A stretch of 27,951 bases of DNA. It comes from CANKHA01 sp034668825. Its GTDB lineage: Bacteria > Pseudomonadota > Alphaproteobacteria > Rhizobiales > Xanthobacteraceae. The first letter of the stretch is position 1. Each line of letters opens with the position of its first letter. Shown piece by piece: positions 8,349-15,703 of this stretch. The notes under the pieces are model-generated. The model was not told the DNA's origin, made no database searches, and saw only the letters and a list, made by a program, of their open reading frames with translations. The stretch is from NCBI GenBank assembly GCA_034668825.1, contig JAXDOR010000149.1, positions 1 to 27,951 of the forward strand, in the 5' to 3' direction. A program made the position numbers and the translations under genes.

Positions 8349-8397
8349 GGTTCGAGATGTTCTTTGTCATTGGCGCGCCGCGAGAACTGATCGAACC
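8349..8397. promoter_or_regulatory. Inverted pair of GTTC-N5-GTTC elements in a divergent gap
   Basis: Two 15-bp arms, GGTTCGAGATGTTCT (8349-8363) and AGAACTGATCGAACC (8383-8397), are inverted repeats matching at 12 of 15 positions across a 19-bp spacer. Each arm is itself a direct repeat of the half-site GTTC with 5-base spacing. It lies between the divergent exonuclease and hydrolase genes. The half-site is that of alphaproteobacterial LexA, but the spacing is not N7. The regulator is unknown. Confidence 0.45.
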
Positions 8398-8448
8398 AAA
8401 CTGGCCGCCATCCGTTAACGCGGGCATGTCAAACACAGAATCGCGGCC

Positions 8449-9411
8449 ATGAGCACGTTGGCAACTATTATCTTGGTCATTGCTGCCATCGGATTTGTCC
8501 TGGCAGCGATCGTCTTTATCCTGACGCGGCGGGCAGAGGCGCGCTATCCGCCGCTCGGCCGCTTCGTCGAATGCGATGGCGTGCGCCTGCATTACATCGA
8601 GCGCGGCGCCCCTGACGGCGAGGTCGTGGTGCTGCTGCACGGCAACGGCTCTTTGATCAACGGCATGCTGCTCAGCGGCCTGGTCGATCTGGCAGCGCAA
8701 CGCTATCGCGTCATCTGTTTCGACCGCCTCGGCTTCGGCCATTCGGCGCGGCCGCGCCTGCGCTTGTGGACGCCAGAGGCGCAAGCGGATTTGCTTGCTA
8801 CGGCCATAAAGAAGCTCGGCGTGCAGAGCGCCTTAGTCTTTGGGCATTCCTGGGGCACGCTGGTGGCTTTGGCGATGGCCGCGCGCGAGCCGGCGCTGGT
8901 GCGCGGCCTTGTGCTGGCGTCGGGTTATTATTTTCCGACGGCGCGCAAGGACGTTTGGTTCCTGGTCGGGCCGGCCATTCCCGTGATCGGCGACATTTTG
9001 CGCTACACGATTGTGCCGTTCATTGCCCGGCTGACGATCTGGAAACTGATCGCGCTGCTGTTCGACCCCAGGCCCATCCCGGAGAAGTTCAGGCGAGACT
9101 TTCCTGTCGAGCTTGCGGTGCGCCCGATTTCGCTGCGCGCCAGCGCGGAAGAGACCGCCTTTATGATCCCCGCCGCAGCACGCCTGCAGGCGCAATATCC
9201 GAAGCTGCAATGTCCCGCGGTAGTCCTCGCGGGCGACGGCGACCGGCTGGTCGAGATGGAACAGGCCGAAGGGCTACAAAAAGTCCTGCCGCGCGCGGTC
9301 CTGCGGCGGGCGAAGGGCGTCGGCCATATGTTGCATCACGCCGAGCCGGAACGTGTGTTAGATTCCATTGATCTGATGGCGGCATGGAGAGGCGTGGCAG
9401 CGGCGGAATAA
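8449..9411 (+). CDS. Membrane-anchored alpha/beta hydrolase
   Basis: Substrate is unknown; the fold is that of esterases and related hydrolases. The 320-aa protein starts with a hydrophobic anchor (residues about 4-25) followed by Arg residues. HGNGS (64-68) fits the oxyanion-hole region, GHSWG (132-136) carries the nucleophile Ser134, GDGDRLVEM the probable acid, and GVGHMLHHAEPERV the catalytic His. A hydrophobic lid region follows the nucleophile block. It interrupts the ligase-associated repair set, lying between the divergent exonuclease and helicase genes; the 56-base gap to the helicase suggests possible co-transcription. No link to DNA repair is visible in the protein itself. Confidence 0.85.
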   Translation: MSTLATIILVIAAIGFVLAAIVFILTRRAEARYPPLGRFVECDGVRLHYIERGAPDGEVVVLLHGNGSLINGMLLSGLVDLAAQRYRVICFDRLGFGHSARPRLRLWTPEAQADLLATAIKKLGVQSALVFGHSWGTLVALAMAAREPALVRGLVLASGYYFPTARKDVWFLVGPAIPVIGDILRYTIVPFIARLTIWKLIALLFDPRPIPEKFRRDFPVELAVRPISLRASAEETAFMIPAAARLQAQYPKLQCPAVVLAGDGDRLVEMEQAEGLQKVLPRAVLRRAKGVGHMLHHAEPERVLDSIDLMAAWRGVAAAE

Positions 9412-9467
9412 GGCCGCGGCGAATTTTTCGCTCGACCCCGGCATGCAGCTGGCATTAGCTCTCGTCC

Positions 9468-12092
9468 GTGTCTGCTCCACAGCCAATTAGACCCGCCGCT
9501 GAATTGCCCGAGCCGTTTGCCGGCTGGTTCGCCGCGCGCGGCTGGGCTCCGCGCCAGCATCAGCTTGAGTTGCTGGCGAAAGCGCGCGATGGCCGTTCCG
9601 TGCTGCTGATCGCGCCTACCGGGGCGGGCAAGACGCTGGCGGGATTTTTGCCGACGCTGGTGGAGTTGAGTGAGGGCGAAGCACCCATTTCTCGCTCCCC
9701 GTCACGCGCGGTGCGCGCGGAGGGAGGGGAGAAACGCAAACTCATCTCGACCGGTCGCGGCATTCGCCGTGAGGGCGGCTTGCACACGCTTTACATCTCG
9801 CCGCTCAAGGCGTTGGCGGTCGATATCGCCCGAAATCTGGAAACGCCGGTGGCGGAAATGGGCCTGCCGATCCGGCTGGAGACCCGCACCGGCGACACGC
9901 CGGTTTCGAAACGCCAGCGCCAGCGCCGTGATCCGCCCGATATTCTCCTCACCACACCGGAGCAGCTTGCACTCCTGCTCGCCACCGCCGACGCACCGTT
10001 TCTGTTTGGATCGCTCAAGCGCGTCATTCTCGACGAGCTGCACGCCTTGGTTACCTCCAAGCGCGGCGATCTGCTCTCGCTCGGGTTGGCGCGGCTGTTC
10101 CAACTCGCGCCGGGGCTCACCACCATAGGGCTTTCCGCCACGGTCGCCGAGCCGGAAGAACTCTGCCGCTATCTGGTACCCCAGCCGGAGCGTGACGAGG
10201 CGCTGGCCGATCTGGTCGTGGCCGAAAGCGGCGCGGAGCCGCACGTGACCATGCTCGAGCCCGGCGAGGATTTGCCGTGGGCCGGCCACTCGGCGCGGCA
10301 TGCGTTTGCGGAAATCTATCAGCTCATCAAGCAGCACAAGACCACGCTGGTCTTCGTCAACACCCGCAGCCAGGCGGAGATGATCTTCCATGAGCTGTGG
10401 CATCTCAACGACGACGGCCTCGCCATCGCCCTGCATCACGGCTCGCTCGATGTCGCGCAGCGGCGCAAGGTCGAGGACGCGATGACGGCGGGCCGCCTGC
10501 GCGCCGTGGTCTGCACCTCCTCGCTCGATCTCGGCGTCGACTGGGGTGACATCGATCTCGTCATCAATGTCGGCGCGCCGAAAGGCGCCTCGCGGCTTTT
10601 GCAACGCATTGGCCGCGCCAATCACCGCCTCGACGAGCCGTCGCGCGGCATTCTCATTCCCGCCAACCGTTTCGAAGTGCTGGAGTGTCGCGCTGCCATC
10701 GGCGCTGTCGCCGATCATGCGCAGGACACGCCGCCGCTGCGCAAGGGCGCGCTCGATGTTTTGGCGCAGCACGTGCTCGGCCGCGCCTGCGGCGAGCCGT
10801 TCGATGACGATGAGCTTTTTCACGAGGTGAGGGCGGCGGCGCCGTATACCGGCCTGACGCGGGCGGATTTCGACGCCGTGGTCGATTTCGTCACCACCGG
10901 CGGCTATGCGCTCAAGGCCTACGAGCGTTTCGCGAAAATCCGCAAAGGCGCGGACGGACGCTGGCGGGTGACGCATCCGCGCATCGCGCAAAGCTATCGC
11001 ATGAATGTCGGCACCATCGTCGAAGCGACCATGATTAAAGTGAGGCTTGTTCGTTCGCGCGGCGCGGCCGCGGGTGTCGCGCGGGGGGGACGCATCCTTG
11101 GTCAGGTCGAGGAATATTTCGCGGAGAATTTGGCGGTCGGCGACACCTTTGTCTTTGCCGGGGAAATCCTCCGCTACGAGTCCATGGTCGAGGACGAGAT
11201 CTATGTCTCGCGCACCACGGCGACCGATCCGAAAGTGCCTGCCTACGAAGGCGGCAAGTTTCCGCTCTCCACCTATCTCGCCGACCGCGTGCGCAGCCTG
11301 ATTTCTGATCCGACGCAATGGTCGCCGCTGCCGGACACCGTGCGCGAATGGCTGGAGATTCAGAAATGGGCATCGGCGATTCCCGGCCGCCGCGAGCTGC
11401 TGGTCGAAACCTTTCCGCGCGCCGACAAATTCCATCTCGTCTGCTATCCGTTCGAGGGGCGGCTGGCGCACCAGACGCTCGGCATGTTGCTGACGCGGCG
11501 GCTGGAGCGTGCGCGGCTGCGTCCGCTCGGCTTTGTCGCCAATGAATATGCGCTGGCGGTGTGGTGCCTCGGCGATGTCGGCCAGCGCATCGAGCGCGGC
11601 GAACTCTCGCTCGCCGCCTTGTTCGACGAGGACATGCTCGGCGATGACTTAGAGGCGTGGCTCGCGGAAACCGCGCTGATGAAGCGCACCTTCCGCACCT
11701 GCGCCATCATTGCCGGGCTGATCGAGCGCCGTTTCCCCGGCAAAGAAAAAACCCGCCGACAGATGACGATCTCGACCGATCTGGTCTATGACGTGCTACG
11801 CAGACATCAGCCCGATCACGTCTTGTTGCGGGCAGCGCGCGCCGATGCGGCAACCGGGTTGCTCGACATCCGCCGCCTCGGCGATATGCTGTCGCGCATC
11901 AAAGGGCGAATCGTCCATAAGGCGCTCGAGCGGGTCTCGCCTCTGGCGGTGCCGGTGATGCTGGAGATCGGCCGCGAGACCGTCTATGGCGAAGCGTCGG
12001 ATGTGCTGCTGGCGGAAGCTGCGGACGAATTGGTGAAGGAGGCGATGGGTGAAGGCCGTCGAAGGAGCGCTGAAGGCAGAGGGCGCCGTTAG
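9468..12092 (+). CDS. Ligase-associated DEXH-box helicase (Lhr-type core)
   Basis: This is a superfamily-2 DNA helicase of the Lhr-Core type that accompanies the ATP-dependent ligase cluster; relatives are 3'-to-5' ATP-driven translocases. The 874-aa product shows ARGWAPRQHQLELL (Q-motif region), APTGAGKTLAGF (Walker A, about 49-60), YISPLKALA (Ia), TTPEQL, LDELHAL (DEXH, about 188-194), LSATVAEPEEL (III), HHGSLD, TSSLDLGVDWGDIDLV (V) and QRIGRANHR (VI), then the Lhr winged-helix and C-terminal part. GTG 9468 is the chosen start, with PEPFAGWFAARGW close behind as in the family. Residues about 71-103 (from PISRSPSRAVRAEGG) look like a translated repeat between Walker A and motif Ia. The end overlaps pdeM by 44 bp. 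Confidence 0.92.
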   Translation: MSAPQPIRPAAELPEPFAGWFAARGWAPRQHQLELLAKARDGRSVLLIAPTGAGKTLAGFLPTLVELSEGEAPISRSPSRAVRAEGGEKRKLISTGRGIRREGGLHTLYISPLKALAVDIARNLETPVAEMGLPIRLETRTGDTPVSKRQRQRRDPPDILLTTPEQLALLLATADAPFLFGSLKRVILDELHALVTSKRGDLLSLGLARLFQLAPGLTTIGLSATVAEPEELCRYLVPQPERDEALADLVVAESGAEPHVTMLEPGEDLPWAGHSARHAFAEIYQLIKQHKTTLVFVNTRSQAEMIFHELWHLNDDGLAIALHHGSLDVAQRRKVEDAMTAGRLRAVVCTSSLDLGVDWGDIDLVINVGAPKGASRLLQRIGRANHRLDEPSRGILIPANRFEVLECRAAIGAVADHAQDTPPLRKGALDVLAQHVLGRACGEPFDDDELFHEVRAAAPYTGLTRADFDAVVDFVTTGGYALKAYERFAKIRKGADGRWRVTHPRIAQSYRMNVGTIVEATMIKVRLVRSRGAAAGVARGGRILGQVEEYFAENLAVGDTFVFAGEILRYESMVEDEIYVSRTTATDPKVPAYEGGKFPLSTYLADRVRSLISDPTQWSPLPDTVREWLEIQKWASAIPGRRELLVETFPRADKFHLVCYPFEGRLAHQTLGMLLTRRLERARLRPLGFVANEYALAVWCLGDVGQRIERGELSLAALFDEDMLGDDLEAWLAETALMKRTFRTCAIIAGLIERRFPGKEKTRRQMTISTDLVYDVLRRHQPDHVLLRAARADAATGLLDIRRLGDMLSRIKGRIVHKALERVSPLAVPVMLEIGRETVYGEASDVLLAEAADELVKEAMGEGRRRSAEGRGRR
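9688..9734. repeat. Hairpin repeat in frame in the helicase gene
   Basis: TTTCTCGCTCCCC on the left faces GGGAGGGGAGAAA on the right (9722-9734), forming an imperfect stem with a GC-rich alternating loop. It sits in a stretch coding for SRSPSRAVRAEGGEKRK, between helicase motifs I and Ia. The repeat-derived part probably continues to about 9778, but its end is not clear. Confidence 0.55.
12036..12042 (+). promoter_or_regulatory. Strong ribosome binding site that fixes the pdeM start
   Basis: AAGGAGG lies 6 nt before GTG 12049, inside the helicase coding region. This supports the GTG start and a 44-bp gene overlap. Confidence 0.8.
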
Positions 12093-12771
12093 CGATCACG
12101 TCATCACTATTGCCGGAACAACGGTGGTCGCCGACCAGGCCGGCGCCTTGTATTGGCCAGAAGAAAATCTGCTTGCCGTCGCCGACCTGCATTTTGAAAA
12201 AGGATCGAGCTTCGCCAAGCGCGGCATGCTGCTGCCGCCCTACGATACCGCGGCGACGCTCGCCCGGCTGGCGCTGCTCATTGTGCGTTACGCACCGCGC
12301 CGCGTGGTGGCGCTGGGCGATAATTTCCATGACGGCGAAGGCGCGAGCCGTCTTGCCGACTCCGATCGCGAGGGCATCATGGCGCTGCAGCGCGGCCGCG
12401 ACTGGATCTGGATCAAAGGCAACCACGATCCGGAACCCGCCGAAGGCATCGGCGGGCAATTCGCCGCCACACTCACCATCGGTACGCTTACGTTCCGTCA
12501 TGAACCGAGTAAAAAACCCGCGGATGGCGAGATCGCCGGCCACCTGCATCCCGTCGCCCGGGTCAGCCACCGTGGCCGCGCGGTGCGCCGCCGCTGCTTT
12601 GCCTGCGACGGCAAACGCGCGGTGATGCCCGCCTTCGGCGCCTATGCCGGCGGGCTGAATATCCTCCACGAAGCCTTCTCAGGGTTGTTCGAGCGGCGCG
12701 CTTTTACCGCGCATATGCTGGGCGAAAGCCGCCTCTATGCCTTCCCCGGCAAGCAGTGCCTGGCGGATTGA
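12049..12771 (+). CDS. pdeM: Ligase-associated DNA damage response endonuclease PdeM
   Basis: PdeM is a metal-dependent phosphoesterase/nuclease encoded with the ATP-dependent ligase set. The 240-aa product has the calcineurin-like metal motifs in order: ADLHFEKG (Asp46, His48), LGDNFHD, KGNHDPEP, FRHEP and AGHLHP. Cys pairs near the C-terminal third (RRRCFACDGKR) are also seen in family members. GTG 12049 is supported by AAGGAGG at 6 nt; the family region VVADQAGALYWPEENLLAVADLH follows. The 44-bp overlap with the helicase gene implies coupled expression. It converges on pfkA with a 33-base gap and no clear hairpin terminator. Confidence 0.9.
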   Translation: MKAVEGALKAEGAVSDHVITIAGTTVVADQAGALYWPEENLLAVADLHFEKGSSFAKRGMLLPPYDTAATLARLALLIVRYAPRRVVALGDNFHDGEGASRLADSDREGIMALQRGRDWIWIKGNHDPEPAEGIGGQFAATLTIGTLTFRHEPSKKPADGEIAGHLHPVARVSHRGRAVRRRCFACDGKRAVMPAFGAYAGGLNILHEAFSGLFERRAFTAHMLGESRLYAFPGKQCLAD

Positions 12772-12804
12772 CGCGCACCGCAGCAAAACCCTTTTTATCC
12801 GTTT

Positions 12805-13884
12805 TTAATCGCCGAAGGAGATTCCCGTCGCGCGCGCGGTCATGACAATGTCCTGCGAGGGATCGACGCGCTTGAGCCCACCAAGTGCTTCCGTAATCGG
12901 GATCGTCACGATTTTGGAGGACTGGAGGGCCATCATTTGGCCCCAGCGGCCCTCGGCAACGGCCCGCACCGCGGCCCCGCCGAAGCGTGTCGCCAGCAAA
13001 CGGTCGTAGCCGGTCGGCGTGCCGCCGCGTTGCAGATGTCCCAGCACCAGCGAGCGGCACTCCTTGCCGGTGCCTAGCTGGATTTCCCGTGCCAGCCGGT
13101 CAGCGATGCCGCCGATACGCGGCGCCTGACCCGGCAGCGACTCGCCGAAAATCGAAGGCTGGCCGCCGGTCGGAAATGCACCCTCGGCCGCAACGACAAT
13201 GGAAAAAAGCTGCCCAGCTTGGTCCCGCGCCTGGATCTTCTCACAGACCTTGTCCAGGTCGTACGGAATCTCCGGTATGAGAATGACGTCGGCCGATCCG
13301 GCAACCCCGCTATGCAGCGCAATGAACCCGGCGTTGCGCCCCATCACCTCCATGACGATGACCCGGTCATGGCTTTCGGCGGTGGTATGCAGCTTGTCGA
13401 TCGCCTCGATCGCGGTGTTCACCGCCGTATCGAAACCGAAAGTGGTGGCCGTGCCGCTGACGTCGTTGTCGATCGTCTTCGGCACGCCGATGATGTTCAC
13501 GCCGCGCTCGTAAAGCCGCTGCGCGATGTCCAGAGAACCGTCGCCACCGATAGAGACGATGGCATCGATGCCCAACTGCCGCGCACGCGATATGAGTTCC
13601 GCCGAGCGATCCACCTCCTCCATGCTTCCGTCCGGGCGCCGGCGTGGATAGTGAAACGGGTTTGCGCGATTGGTTGTTCGGAGAATAGTGCCGCCGAGAC
13701 GGCCGATGTCCCGCACGATTTCCGGCGTCAGCCGAATGACGGCGTCCTCCCCCAGCAGTCCGGCGAAGCCGCGCTTGATGCCGAGAACACCCCAGCCGCG
13801 ATGGGTCGCGGAGAGCACGACAGCGCGAATGACGGCGTTAAGCCCGGGAGCGTCGCCACCGCCGGTAGACAATGCGATCTGCAT
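12805..13884 (-). CDS. pfkA: 6-phosphofructokinase (ATP- or PPi-dependent not settled)
   Basis: Phosphorylates fructose 6-phosphate in glycolysis, or runs reversibly if PPi-dependent. The 359-aa protein has STGGGDAPGLNAVIRA at the N-terminus, IGGDGSLDIA, PKTIDNDVSGTATTFGFDTA, MGRNAGFIAL, and LGHLQRGGTPTGYDR. GGDGS has the Gly usual in ATP-dependent enzymes, while PKTIDND has the Lys usual in PPi-dependent ones, so phosphoryl donor cannot be read from sequence alone. The ATG 13884 start has an in-frame TGA nine codons upstream and no obvious Shine-Dalgarno, so it is the only plausible ATG. Many Hyphomicrobiales lack this enzyme and use the Entner-Doudoroff route, so its presence is informative about metabolism. 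Confidence 0.9.
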   Translation of the reverse strand: MQIALSTGGGDAPGLNAVIRAVVLSATHRGWGVLGIKRGFAGLLGEDAVIRLTPEIVRDIGRLGGTILRTTNRANPFHYPRRRPDGSMEEVDRSAELISRARQLGIDAIVSIGGDGSLDIAQRLYERGVNIIGVPKTIDNDVSGTATTFGFDTAVNTAIEAIDKLHTTAESHDRVIVMEVMGRNAGFIALHSGVAGSADVILIPEIPYDLDKVCEKIQARDQAGQLFSIVVAAEGAFPTGGQPSIFGESLPGQAPRIGGIADRLAREIQLGTGKECRSLVLGHLQRGGTPTGYDRLLATRFGGAAVRAVAEGRWGQMMALQSSKIVTIPITEALGGLKRVDPSQDIVMTARATGISFGD

Positions 13885-13972
13885 GGAGGAGCCCGAGTCG
13901 TTTGAGCGTCATAAGGTCCAGTCAGCACTCAAATTGGCCAAAAGCTTGATTGCCGCAGTTCCTTTGAACGTT

Positions 13973-14049
13973 TGGTGGGCCCGGGAGGACTCGAACCTCC
14001 AACCAGACCGTTATGAGCGGTCGGCTCTAACCAATTGAGCTACGGGCCC
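13973..14049 (-). tRNA. tRNA with CAU anticodon, probably tRNA-Ile2 (lysidine type)
   Basis: The minus strand folds as a 77-nt tRNA: acceptor GGGCCCG (14043-14049) with CGGGCCC, D arm containing TAGCTCAATTGGTTAGAGC, anticodon stem GACCG/CGGTC with loop CTCATAA, and T arm GGAGGTTCGAGTCCTCC. Discriminator A and an encoded CCA (13973-13975) follow. The anticodon CAU is at 14013-14015. Elongator Met and Ile2 share this anticodon. C4 and C5 in the acceptor stem match the pairs TilS uses to recognise tRNA-Ile2, so Ile2 is favoured. Confidence 0.93.
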
Positions 14050-14175
14050 GATCTCTTCGCGAATGAAGCGGCCGCACGTTAGCAACGCGACACGGTGCGG
14101 GGCAATCACTAGTGCGGATTTGTGTGTATATCGCCACCAGCGCCCGCGGAGAGGTAACGCCGCCTGCGCCGGCAC

Positions 14176-15141
14176 TTATATCCGCAGCAGCCGCTGACTA
14201 TTGCCGCTGAGAATCTTGATCTTGTCGGCATCGGAGAACGGCACGTCTTGCATCCAATGCACCGCCGGCGGATTTGGGACAAAAGGCCAGTCCACCGCAA
14301 ACAACACATGATCGATGCCCATCTCCGCGACGCAGCATACCAGCGCGGGCGTGGAGAAATGACCGCTCGTGGTGACGTAAAAATTGCCGCAGAAAACTTC
14401 GCGGAAATTTATATGCTTATGCCCCGGCCGCGAAAGCGCGGCGTCGATACGCCACAGCAGATACGGCAAGGTCTCTCCGAGATGGCCTAAAATAATTTTC
14501 AACCGCGGGAAGGCATCGAATATTCCTCCGAGCACGAGCCGCAGCGCGATGGTCGCCGTCTCCACGGTAAAGCCCCAGGCGGCGCGAACCACCTGGGGGA
14601 AATCCGCGATATAGTCCTTGTAATAGACCTCGGTCACGGCGGGATGCGGCATCGACGGATGCAGATAGATCGGAACGTCAAGCGCCTGCGCGCGTTCCCA
14701 GATCGGCCAGAAGCGTTTGTCGTCGAGGAACACACCGTTGGCCAGCCCGTGGATCATCGCCCCTTTGAAGCCGAGCTTGGCCGTACGTTCCAACTCATCA
14801 GCGGCGGCGGCGGGATCGCCAGTCGGCAGCGCGGCGAAGCCGGCAAAGCGCTTTGGATGCGCGCGGACGGTTTCCCGCAGCCGGTCGTTGACGCGCCGCG
14901 TCAGGGCCACGGCGACGTCGTCCGACAGTTTTTGCGCCGACGGCGCACCGTGGGAGAGCACCTGCATATCGATGCCCACCTCGTCCATCTCTTTGATTCG
15001 TAATTCGCCGAGGTCATAGAGGCGCCGCAAAAGGTCGCTCTCGCGCGAGGCTTCGGCGCCTCGAGGGAATTGCGCGGCCATTTCCGCATCCCAATAATGT
15101 TCCTCAATGGCAATGATCGGACACTTCGGCTGTTGAAACAT
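14176..15141 (-). CDS. Amidohydrolase-2 family protein (ACMSD / resorcylate decarboxylase-like)
   Basis: A TIM-barrel metal enzyme of the group that includes non-oxidative aromatic decarboxylases and hydrolases; the actual substrate is unknown. The 321-aa product begins with IIAIEEHYWD, matching the N-terminal metal-binding EEH type, and carries YLHPSMPHP, ILGHLGETLPYLLWR and FAVDWPF with the late Asp. FKGAMIHG and RFAGFAALPTGDP are family-typical. ATG 15141 is preceded by CAGGGGACG, whose GGGG could serve as the ribosome site but belongs to a hairpin repeat. It stands alone between a tRNA and a small secreted protein gene. Confidence 0.85.
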   Translation of the reverse strand: MFQQPKCPIIAIEEHYWDAEMAAQFPRGAEASRESDLLRRLYDLGELRIKEMDEVGIDMQVLSHGAPSAQKLSDDVAVALTRRVNDRLRETVRAHPKRFAGFAALPTGDPAAAADELERTAKLGFKGAMIHGLANGVFLDDKRFWPIWERAQALDVPIYLHPSMPHPAVTEVYYKDYIADFPQVVRAAWGFTVETATIALRLVLGGIFDAFPRLKIILGHLGETLPYLLWRIDAALSRPGHKHINFREVFCGNFYVTTSGHFSTPALVCCVAEMGIDHVLFAVDWPFVPNPPAVHWMQDVPFSDADKIKILSGNSQRLLRI

Positions 15142-15142
15142 C

Positions 15143-15188
15143 GTCCCCTGTCCCGGTATGATAAGTGTTCGTATCAGGGGACAGGGAC
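15143..15188. repeat. GTCCCCTGTCCC inverted repeat at the amidohydrolase start
   Basis: CCCTGTCCC (15146-15154) and GGGACAGGG (15178-15186) are perfect 9-bp inverted arms around a 23-base loop that can itself pair TGATA with TATCA. On the minus strand one arm lies directly before ATG 15141 and contains its only Shine-Dalgarno-like GGGGA. It could hide or expose the ribosome site. Confidence 0.6.
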
Positions 15189-15251
15189 ACTGTCACGGGC
15201 CGCGCCGACTCCGATCATTTCGCGCAAGAGATGCTGTTCTTCCGGACATAG

Positions 15252-15278
15252 AAAAGCCCGGCCATTGGCCGGGCTTTT
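15252..15278 (-). terminator. Hairpin terminator after the small secreted protein gene
   Basis: AAAAGCCCGGCC-ATT-GGCCGGGCTTTT is a perfect 12-bp stem with a T run on either strand. It lies 19 bases past the stop at 15298 on the minus strand. Confidence 0.85.
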
Positions 15279-15297
15279 CCAATTCGTACGCGCTTAT

Positions 15298-15546
15298 TTA
15301 GTTTGAGGTGCAGACCTTGATGGACTTCATTCCGGTCTCGGCCTCGGTCTTGCTCTTGAAGACGCCGTCGCCGACCGTAACCATGGTGCTGGTTGTTGGC
15401 TTCTTGTCGACGATGGTGCACTTCTTGGTCGAGGTGTCTTGCACGACGTAATATTCCGACGTGGTAGTGGTGGTCGTCGTCTGCGCGAAGCTGGGGGCAG
15501 CGAAAGCCACCAGCATGGCGCCTGCGATCATGTAGGTACGGGTCAT
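15298..15546 (-). CDS. Small secreted protein of unknown function
   Basis: The 82-aa product has a clear signal peptide (MTRTYMIAGAMLVAFAAPSFAQ, cleavage likely after SFA), then a run of seven Thr and a mature part of about 60 aa with two Cys (KKCTIV and KVCTSN) that could form a disulfide. GGAGG lies 8 nt before ATG 15546, so this start is much better than the upstream extension. A strong terminator follows. I do not recognise a named family. VGDGVFKSKTEAETGMK resembles short periplasmic proteins common in Bradyrhizobium-like genomes (recalled only). Confidence 0.75.
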   Translation of the reverse strand: MTRTYMIAGAMLVAFAAPSFAQTTTTTTTSEYYVVQDTSTKKCTIVDKKPTTSTMVTVGDGVFKSKTEAETGMKSIKVCTSN

Positions 15547-15703
15547 GGTCGTTTCCTCCGTTGAGCCAATACCAACGCCGGACAAAGCAATTGGTTTCCG
15601 AGCGGCGCGCGGACTGCCTAGCTCTCGAATTGCCGGCCCGTGAGTGGTATACATCCACGGTCCCGCAGATCGCGGGCGTTCCATTTCGAGACGCAGCAGG
15701 GGC

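Noticed and set aside
9702..11471. 589-codon minus-strand open frame
   Set aside because: Antisense to the Lhr-type helicase, no domain pattern; a product of high GC content.
13670..14038. Open frame ending in WAREDSNLQPDRYERSALTN
   Set aside because: The tail is an antisense reading of the CAU tRNA, a well-known false protein; the rest is antisense to pfkA.
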